Below are positions 55,894 to 64,000 of a stretch of 64,000 nucleotides of DNA, in pieces. Source of the stretch: Dipteris shenzhenensis (lineage: Eukaryota; Polypodiophyta; Polypodiopsida; Gleicheniales). A program made the position numbers and the translations under genes. Below the pieces are notes generated by a model, which made no database searches, was not told the origin of the DNA, and saw nothing but the letters and a program-made list of their open reading frames with translations. Within the stretch, counting starts at the first letter, position 1; each line of letters begins with the position of its first letter. Location of the stretch: NCBI GenBank assembly GCA_047967505.1, contig CM106538.1; one strand, 5' to 3'.

Positions 55894-58800
55894 CACCAAT
55901 GTCAAAATATCTTCACTTACAACTTTGCTATAGTGTGACAAGCTTTCAACCTTCTTGATCTAGACTTCAATCTTCTTGTCATTCAAGGGCCAATCCACAA
56001 TTACCAAGGGCTGGACAAAAAGATATAGGGCTTAGTGGACTTCTCATCCCGCAAGCATAAGGGACGAATCCCTTTTGGAGATATCAAAGATCCCGATCTA
56101 GTGAAACCTAACCTAGTGCTAAGATTCCTTACAAGAGTCAAGCTTTTAGTTCACCACAATGTCTTCTTTTGAGTCTCCTACTTTGGCTCCATAATCCAAC
56201 ACATCACCCCCATCAATTGGTAAAATTATTTGTTCTTTGAATTGCACACCATCTACACACATCATGACCAAGAGATCAAAAATCCACAATAATAAAGTGC
56301 AAAAATATTATTAAACTAGCTATTGACCTCGTCGGTGAATTGAGAACTTAAAGGGCCTTGCCCATTTAGGCCTCGTTCTCCTCCCCAATTTATCACTCTA
56401 CAATAGAGTACTATGAGCTTAGCTCAAGGGATGTAAAAAGAACTAATAAAATGGAAAGATAGTTTATGGAAGTGATGGCTAGTCTTCAATAAACAACCAT
56501 GACTATATTCAAGTGGTGAAAGGAGACAAAAATACTCACATCCATCGAAATATTCCTCGCCAAGTTCAATAAGAGCTAGCTAGAATAGGATTTGGTAGTG
56601 GAATAGGTCCAAACAGTATCAATTAAATCTGTGGGTAAACTACTAAGGCTAGCAAGAAAAAATGCCCCAATAGACTGCCCAAGACCTTTAACTTTGACTA
56701 GCTCAAGTAGAAGTAGAGCTGGAGTCAAAAAGATCTCGTTCGGAATATTGGAGAAATGGTGTCAAGATTATCAGAACCAAGCTCCCATAGATTTAAAAAT
56801 TTATGATAAGATGGAGGCAAATTTTTCATCTTTTTGATAGGTAGTTGAGTAGGGAAATCAGGGCCTTACACGCTCAAGTAAGAAATGACTAAGAATGACA
56901 TTGGTATCCCTAGTAGTGCCTAGAATGAGCTTAGCAATCTAGCCAAAACTAGATAACTAATGAGAAGAGGATTTCAATAGTCTTCTAGTAGCATGTGCAT
57001 GATTAGTCATGTAGTCCCTACACCCACACACCATAGAAAACACATTACACTATAACATCACAACACTCACCACTGCCTCCATATAATATCACATCAACCT
57101 TACTAACCCACTTCCCCAAAACTTTATCATGACCATCGTACAATGCCATTTTGAACCTTTATCATGACCATCGTACAATGCCATTTTGAACATACTTACC
57201 CAATTATTGTTGTGGTCTTCTTCAGTGGAAACTTATTTTTTTTGTAGGAATCAAACATCTCCCTACTCCCTCCATATCCCATACATTTGAATTTTAGAGT
57301 ATGGTGCCAGATACTGCGAAAGTCCACAATTTTTCTCGACGATGAATATATTTTGGTCTACTGACTTGGAGTCCTGGCCCTGTAATAAACATTCCTAGGC
57401 TGAAGGTCTTGGTGGTTGCAAGATCATGAGTGCCAAGAGGCAATCCAAACAAGAGACTACTTAGTTTACAATCACGTCAGCCAATATGATCCCAATGGTA
57501 TAAGCATTTTGTATAATAGTGTCTTAGAAGCCACATGGAAAACATCATGGATTATTTTTTCAAGTTAGTTTCGGTAAGAAGCTAAACTTTAATATTGGCA
57601 TCAAAAGTTAGTATGCCCTAATAAAAATAAATGTTCGAAACATTCGCCAGGATTTGAAATTTTTATGCAAAAGAATTTAAAATTTCGCCAGGATTTACAT
57701 TTTTTCCTTCAAAATTCAAAAGAAAATATACAAAAAAGTACTAAATTCCACCCCTACACAACATGCTTCAATTAGGTTTCTCTACCTTTCAAACCATGCA
57801 CATGGCTTACCTTGAGAGCCTAACAGAGGAAGAGGAGGACACAAAACTAGCTATTTTTTGCATCTACAAAACCTCCTACCCAAGGAGATGATGATGAGTC
57901 CGCCTAATCAAAACCACCCTAAATCTTCTCAATTACACATGTACTTAAATAAGCCCATTCAATCGATCCACTCATAATACATTGTCTTTAACATTCCCCC
58001 TAACACTACTTCCCACACCACCACCACAAACACACCCAGCAACACATCAGACCAACACACATCCACTCAAATAGGATCCATGAGCGACTTGCTAGGGCCG
58101 TTGACTTCGACATCTCAGGTGGACATTGATGCAACCCTCCTCCAAAATACCCTATTCCTAGATCTCTTGTTGGAGGAGCCCATTCAAATACCACCAACTG
58201 ATCTTCCAATCTAGGAGTAAGATGATACATTTCTCATACAAGGTGATGACCAGTCACGAGCAAAGCCTACTCCATCTGATCCAAAGTGGCATCAAATTCT
58301 TCACTCCTGACTTTGAATAATATCATAGACTTGGGCATATGGAAGGGAAAACTACAAAGCTTCAACCTCCGCATGGAAAACATCATGGAGGTTGGAGCTC
58401 TAACCAAGTTCATAGAACAAAGCTTCAAAAAATGGAGAGCCGCACATCCACGTAGAACCCAAGGAGGATAAAAGTGCCAATCATATCCAAAGTCCCTATT
58501 ATAGATACGAACAATGATCTGCAACCTACATGGTATATTCCCATTTTAAAGCAGCCAGATTTTGGGCAGTTTATTATTGTTCCAGCCACAACCGCCAAAC
58601 CCATCCTACCTATATGCCTCTTAGATGTAGGTGAAATTGGGAGGAACTGTAGGTGAGTGACCCTAATCTACAATACAATTTTCATCTCTTTTATTTTGCA
58701 AACTTTTGTGACCACTCATGGGTTCATCTCGGTACATTTTTTCCAACTTATATTTATTTTGTGGTGGGACAGATTCCCCAAAAGGGCAACCAACTTTAAA

Positions 58801-59525
58801 TAAAAGCACCACAACCTTTATTATGAACTAGTATTTGACCTTGATATAGGACCAACTTTCAAAAAAATGCTTTGTATGTATGCCAAAGTTGCATGCTCAT
58901 TACATCAAGATTTTGCGGGTATGTATGACACTAGATTCCCAAAGCCCCATCATGGTTTTTGTTGAATCTTGAGGTCAATTCATGAGTGGGTGTAGTGAAT
59001 CAAAAAACTATTTTAGAGGCATTTTTAGGCCACCACACGATGCACTGGTGAGTGAGATTTTGAATTTGGAGTGGACTTGCTCTCTCACTAGAAATTTTTT
59101 GGTGTAATGATTACCACACTAGCATAATAACAAGACACAATCTATCAAAACTTGATGTTCTAAACATAGTAGAGCTCAACACAACATGCATGTAGAGCAA
59201 ATCTACCCTCCTTCATGCAATCTCTATGTTGCATCTTGTGCTATAGACCATTCACAGTCAGTCCTGATTGCATAGCCTAGTGGTTTACTCTCTGGCACCT
59301 ATCATCTACCTCTAGCTTGCCACCTATCATATACATGTAGGACGATGAGTGGTCCTTTTCTGTACCTCACTACCTTTCATTTACCCACAACTTTTTCACA
59401 TTGGTACAAGGATAACATACTTAAATAATCCAATCATGTAGATCTAGAATCAGAGAAATCCATGCTTAAAGCATGTGTGCCTACCGCGCTAACAATGTGG
59501 TGATCTCGGGGGGTGCACTACTAAG
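55894..59525. other. About 3.6 kb without a supported gene
   Basis: Short open frames (56631-56837, 58006-58230, 58286-58471) show no recognisable domain. A 35-bp tandem duplication around CTTTATCATGACCATCGTAC lies at 57122-57192. Otherwise nothing was seen. Confidence 0.4.
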
Positions 59526-59576
59526 CATTATGCTACTTGTCATCTATGTTGATAATTTGATCATCACAAGTGATAG
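59526..59576 (+). pseudogene. Copia reverse-transcriptase scrap
   Basis: IMLLVIYVDNLIITSDSS matches the copia YVDD box, with YVDN here. It breaks off exactly where R1 begins (59577), so R1 appears inserted in, or joined to, an old copia element. Confidence 0.7.
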
Positions 59577-60181
59577 TAGTAAATTGAACTTGAGTTTTAA
59601 GTAGTAAATTATCTTTTAAGTAAAGTTAGTGTAAGTATCTATTGCTTTCTTCTGCTTCTTACCCGCTCGAGTATTTGTGTTTGTTTTCTTGTTTCTGTTT
59701 GTGTTTGTCCAATCCCCCCAAATTAGACATGTCAGCATGTCGCACGTCCGAAGAGCACGGACCCCGTGATCATGGGGGCCCTCGTAGGAGGAGACTTCAT
59801 GGGTTGTACTCTCAAAGGACTTTGATTCCACTCAAGTGACTCTTGAGGGGCCTACACCTACGACTATCCTTGGGTGGACTCCCCACAGGCCAACTCCTCT
59901 CTAGCCTACCCCTACGACTACATCTCAGGAACTCCTTTGCTAGTAGCACATTGCTTCGTCAGAAGTCCCAATGAGTTTGTCGAATCCATGACCGACGTAG
60001 AGCCAACAAGATTCTTCTCTCTCCTATCCTAGAGGACCTCAGCTTTTCTGTCTCCTACACCCCTCGGGGGTAGATTAGGGACATCGATGGATTTACCTAC
60101 TCGACAACCGTCTCTTGTAGCCCCTTCCGAGGGGTCATCACTTGCGCGTACCCATGGTAGGTCCACAAAGAGTAGTAAGGG
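59577..60181. repeat. Dispersed repeat R1, uninterrupted copy (605 bp)
   Basis: Contains in one piece the sequences found at 44582-44809 and 52203-52592. Ends AGTAGTAAGG. Possibly a solo LTR of an unknown element. AGTAG is present at both borders, but since it also belongs to the other copy it cannot be called a target duplication. Confidence 0.8.
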
Positions 60182-60221
60182 TCGAATATTGGTGTCACAT
60201 CACAAAATAAATATTGAATAA

Positions 60222-61083
60222 ATGACAACAATGGCGAGGAAGGGTTGGTCACATGAAACGGGAGGTTTTCAAAAACTAGCGCAACCAATCCTTGAGCCTA
60301 TAAAGATCCCATGCGAAAAGGCATTAGTTGACGTCACGATGGGAGATGTGAAGACAGAGAGGACAAGGAATCGCTCTAGTCAGATGTTTAAGCAGGAGCT
60401 GTTTGTTCTAGTTCGGCTTCTCCACGCTGTGAACTTAATCCGCTATTGTATAACCGAGAGAGGTAGCATCTAATGTTGGTACTTTAGACTATTGGTTAGT
60501 AGAGACGCTCTATATATCTTTCTGAATTCTAACATTTTGCATTAGATGAAGAAATTAGAAATGGATTGATGTTGCGGACACTTAAGATAACAACCACAGG
60601 TCTATCGAGATGGTTGATTTGGATGAGCGCCAATGGACCAATTTTTCAAAGTGATGGGCACATGTTAAAGATCTTTCTCAACATTGCTTTGTTGCCTGTG
60701 CTATTGTGGGTGAGTGTTGCTGTAGGGGAAGGCATACTGGTGTTCGAGTACATGGTGCATGGCGACTTGCAATACAGATTGTACCCTGCAGCACATGATG
60801 TCTACCAATGCCATGGAATAAACACATGGCAATCACCGTGCAGGTGGTGAGCACTTGAAATAATTACACAAGGAGGCTCGCCCTCGCATCGTGCACATGA
60901 ACGTAAAATCAGCCAACGTACTACTAGACGAGCAAGACAATGCAAAGCTCTGCGACTTGGGATTCTCATCGAAAGCAGGCCCAGAAAGCAGCGTATTCCA
61001 CTCCACCATAGTGACAGTGAATGGATTACTGGGGTACATGGATTCGCAATACCAGAAGATAAAATCCATGCTGTGGAAGTAGC
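60222..61083 (+). pseudogene. Receptor-like protein kinase pseudogene
   Basis: FKQELFVLVRLLHAVNLIRYC (about 60390-60460) fits helix C and beta 4. EGILVFEYMVHGDLQYRLY (60730-60790) is the hinge. In another frame ARPRIVHMNVKSANVLLDEQ and AKLCDLGFSSKAG (60870-60990) are the catalytic loop and DFG region. HRD is changed to HMN and DFG to DLG. VNGLLGYMDSQYQ is the activation end. Two frames and stops show decay. The intervening 60470-60600 may be an intron or insertion. Confidence 0.75.
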
Positions 61084-62280
61084 TATGGGATTGGGCTCTC
61101 AGGTCTCAATCTTTCTCTTCGCTTAGGAGAAAAGTAATAGGCCATTGACAACTTTACTAAACAATGCCACTAAAGCAGGCACATATGGAGCACAAGTAGA
61201 AGCCTACTAGAATTTGGAAGTAGCAAACAAGGCAAAGTCAAGGTTTGCAACACAGCAATGCCTACCAGAGCCCACAAACAACCAACAAGTCAGATACACA
61301 CAGATACAAATTCGTCAATGTTGGATATTTAGGAGTCTCCAACTCCAAGTATGCTTGTGCTGGAAATTGCCCAATAGGCATGTCAAAGAATGGGCCTAGG
61401 TCAAGGACAATAGCTTGATTCTCGCTCAACAATTCTCCTTCAATTTTGAATTCAATTTTCATTCCATGACGGCTTGATTAGAATAGTGATCAATGCCCAT
61501 CTAACAAAAATAGAAAAATAATTTATGTTCAAGCAGTTACATTTGGTTGACATGCCCGTTCACAAAAAGCATGGTTCTAATTGTACCAAACGTTGTTCCA
61601 AGGGTTATAACACAGCTCCATGTCCACTTAGGACTACTTTCACATTTCTCAACCTTGTTGATATTCAAAATCACACCATTATGGATGTTAAGACAGTGTT
61701 CGGTGAATTGCATGCCATCAAAAAGTATTTATCTTGAAGCTATAAGTTGTTAAAGTCTAAGCTAGGGACTCCATCTCTAAAAGGAACAAGGAAGACTAAT
61801 TACTTTATATTTGACAATTCCATCAAGAGAATAATATTCCTATTTGAATTCTACAAAGGGATAGTTCCATTTGAGTATATTTGAGGAAATGTTGATTTGC
61901 TAGCCATATGAGAGCGTGTATCTATGTGTATGTGGCATGTAGTGTTACTGTACATGTGTGTCTCTATGTATGTGAATGTTTATGTTTATGTTTGTGAGCA
62001 AAAACACAAAAAAGCACAAATTATACATGTACATATACGTTCATATGCACACATTAACACATATCAAATGCACATGTAGATAGAGACATACACACTCAAA
62101 AATGACCAAAGTATCAACACACATGTGCAAGTGCATAGGCACATCATGACATGTGTCAGAGGCAAACATACACATGTACACTTATATGAGCATACATACA
62201 CTTGAGCGTGTTTGCACATGTAATGTATGCACTGTGTGGGTATACACACGTGTATATTTATGCATATAGCAATGAGTTTC
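61084..62280. other. No supported gene
   Basis: Mixed sequence. 61910-62280 is rich in CACATGTA/TGTGTATG motifs of low complexity. Opposed short frames have no domain. Confidence 0.4.
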
Positions 62281-62283
62281 CAC

Positions 62284-62284
<1 letters not shown>

Positions 62285-62318
<34 letters not shown>
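62285..62318. repeat. (GA)n microsatellite
   Basis: Uninterrupted GA units, about 17. Confidence 0.95.
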
Positions 62319-62323
<5 letters not shown>

Positions 62324-62536
62324 GAACCAAAAGAGTTTTCCTCAAGTAAAAGCAATGAACCTAGATCCAATTTGAAAACACAATAAAAAGCATTCGAATA
62401 TTTATAAATAAAGTCTCAAATTGTATTCCTTGAAATTAAAGGCAACCTAGGGTCTCAATGTTGAGACCTTGCAAGTGACTAAGGAGTCCTAGACATGCTA
62501 TATCATCAATTCTTCATACACAACTATATATACACA

Positions 62537-62655
62537 AGAAATTTGGGACCATGTGACAAACTCATATGGGAACAGGTCCCAAGAAATCAGGTCCCAAATT
62601 TCTTGTTATGTTAGAGATCCCTTGCAATCTCTGTTTGTCACATAACAGCAAGGGA
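62537..62655. repeat. Inverted repeat with perfect 16-bp arms
   Basis: CAAGAAATTTGGGACC (about 62536-62551) pairs with GGTCCCAAATTTCTTG (about 62591-62606). A second pair, ATGTGACAAAC near 62552 and GTTTGTCACAT near 62634, overlaps it. Fold-back structure of a small nonautonomous element. Confidence 0.75.
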
Positions 62656-62708
62656 GCTCTGTTCCTGCAAACGGTATTTACGACTACTTCTGTCGAATCG
62701 GAATTTAC

Positions 62709-63012
62709 TTATACAACCACTGGCATTTGCTGCTGCGCAACATTGGTAGCCTGATTACTAGCCGTGGAGCTGCCTAGTTCCTCACGTTTGCTTAAAGCTT
62801 TGATTACGTTAATCGTGTCGGAATGTTCTGCAGCGGATTTTTGCAAGGAGCGTATATATTGGATTGCGGCATCTAGAAGGCTACACCTGTCGAGCTTTTG
62901 CCATCACAATATACAGCAAAAATATATAAGTCTGGGTCAGCCTCGGCGGTCCGATCTAATCTTTGACAGCAAGCTTATCAAAACATTCAAGCGCGTTCTC
63001 GTGCCTAGATCT
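62709..63012 (-). pseudogene. Degenerate bHLH fragment
   Basis: On the minus strand the exon 62897-62709 reads KLDRCSLLDAAIQYIRSLQ, the loop and helix 2 of a bHLH, followed by 35 residues to a TAA. In the same frame at 63011-62943 is TRTRLNVLISLLSKIRSDRR, a helix 1-like piece. Two stops lie between them, either an intron ending GGCAAAAG or decay. The basic region is not recognisable. It is not close to the MYC2-like gene; the subfamily is uncertain. Confidence 0.45.
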
Positions 63013-63230
63013 TTGTGTGGTCTATCTCACAGAGTGGGTGAGATGGTGATTTAGGACGAAACAATGGAAGATTGTCATACCCTTTGCGATTGTTCCTGTG
63101 GCAACATTATCTCCAACCTAGAGAACAATCTGTTTATATTTTCGCGTCGCAAGCTTTCCTTGACTACACGGTCTCTATGACAAGCATCTCTCCGGCTCAA
63201 AAGTCCTTGTCCTTCTTCAACGGAATCACA

Positions 63231-63404
63231 GGAAATCACATGTTGTCCCTCCGAGGGCCCACCGATTTCTTGAATCTGGCTTCTAGTTGGATGCAGATAA
63301 CTTAGCCCAAGATGAGAGGAAATCACATGTTGTCCCTCCGAGGGCCCACCGATTTCTTGAATCTGGCTTCTAGTTGGATGTAGATAACTGCGCAAGATGA
63401 GAGG
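63231..63404. repeat. 87-bp tandem duplication
   Basis: GGAAATCACATGTTGTCCC starts at 63231 and 63318, giving two almost identical units. On the minus strand the unit is 29 codons, without frame change, inside the open frame 63515-63075. Confidence 0.9.
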
Positions 63405-63524
63405 GCGGCTGCGATCGAAGTGTGAGGGCGAGGAAGTCTCGAAGGCGTGAGGGGAAGGGTAAGGACAAAAGACGGAAGGAGAGGAAGTAGAGCTGTGAAA
63501 GACGGGGTTGATCATGGGCGATAT

Positions 63525-63854
63525 CTGGGGAGAGAGGAGACCAGGGCGGGAGGGAATTAGGAGATGGGAGAAGCAGTAGAAGCTCGTCGACAGAGGCCAT
63601 GCAGGACGTAAGGAGAAGATGGCAACTGGGCATTAAACTTGTAAAACGCCAGGAGAAGCTGGGCGATGTAATTACTATGGACTGTCAATTGTTGCCATGC
63701 GGGTGAGAGTCTGGGGAGAGAGGAGACCAGGGCGGGAGGATGGGAGAAGCAGTAGAAGCTCGTCGACAGAGGCCATGGAGAAGATGGCAACTCGGCATTT
63801 AAACAGCAAGGAGAAGCTGGGCGATGTAATTTCTATGGACTGTCAATTGTTGCT
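63525..63854. repeat. 186-bp tandem duplication with deletions
   Basis: CTGGGGAGAGAGGAGACCAG starts at 63525 and 63711. The second copy is shorter by several small gaps and ends at GTCAATTGTTGCT. Both units include CTCGTCGACAGAGGCCATG. Confidence 0.9.
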
Positions 63855-64000
63855 ACGTACGACCTACAGAGTGTCAATGTGCTTACTTATGCCAATGTAC
63901 CCCAAAAGAGCCATACAATTAAATGTCGTCGTACCATAGAGTATGTCTCTAAAAGTTCCCAAACGGTCATGCTATATGTACTTCATGCAATTTTTAATTG
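63855..64000. other. Window end
   Basis: No feature seen in this short stretch. Confidence 0.4.

Noticed and set aside
59577-59590. Target-site duplication AGTAG at R1 ends
   Set aside because: The same bases belong to the other R1 copy, so they are part of the repeat.
1-64000. tRNA and rRNA genes
   Set aside because: No A/B-box pair with cloverleaf arms and no rRNA core sequence was seen by eye.

Overview
The window is nuclear DNA of a land plant. A single-exon MYC2-class bHLH gene with the plant NLS/basic-region/helix signature, short GT-AG introns of about 60-125 bp in the anonymous genes, TATA-box and telo-box promoters, and layers of decayed plant LTR retrotransposons and hAT elements all point there. 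The repeat load, ancient-looking decay and lack of close seed-plant gene models suggest a large non-seed plant genome such as a fern. That last step is inference from gene style, not from a search.

Layout. 0-14.3 kb is an unusual accessory block: a multi-exon transposase-like gene (1-2626, +); a histone H3-like gene with a very long tail carrying two H3 N-terminal motifs (2997-4060, +); a fold-back element; two adjacent minus-strand genes of unknown family (4686-6178 and 6412-7688); a gypsy RT scrap; two palindrome/hairpin arrays (10.09-11.19 kb); a protein-kinase-like pseudogene with DLHxxN and DWG motifs (11201-13034); and an unknown ORF (13434-14312) ending in a 9-bp satellite. 15.2-22 kb is hAT debris and AT-, CA- and CT-rich sequence with no supported gene. 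22.2-25.2 kb holds the one clearly intact known gene, a MYC2-like jasmonate-type transcription factor. 26.9-34.1 kb is a chromodomain gypsy element (minus strand) with both LTRs recognisable and a 28-bp minisatellite near its 3' end. 35.3-36.5 kb is a second DWG kinase-like pseudogene. 38.4-40.5 kb is a hAT transposase with its BED finger. 40.5-43.4 kb is a polypyrimidine tract followed by two arrays with a period near 180 bp. 44.6-52.6 kb is a nested stack: a dispersed repeat interrupted by an LTR element, itself carrying a minus-strand copia element; an uninterrupted copy of the outer repeat lies at 59.58-60.18 kb. 60.2-61.1 kb is a receptor-kinase pseudogene, and 62.7-63.0 kb a degenerate bHLH fragment.

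How the parts work together. Only the MYC2-like gene can be assigned a cellular role: nuclear G-box-binding transcription, expected to be JAZ-repressed. The strongest candidates for something undescribed are the H3-like protein with a duplicated histone-tail motif, the two related DWG kinase-like genes with palindromic or tandem arrays upstream, and the hairpin module array at 10.45-11.19 kb, whose arms change sequence but still appear able to pair. Whether the genes of the 0-14.3 kb block form one mobile unit cannot be decided from this sequence alone. No tRNA, rRNA, organellar insertion or CRISPR array was seen.
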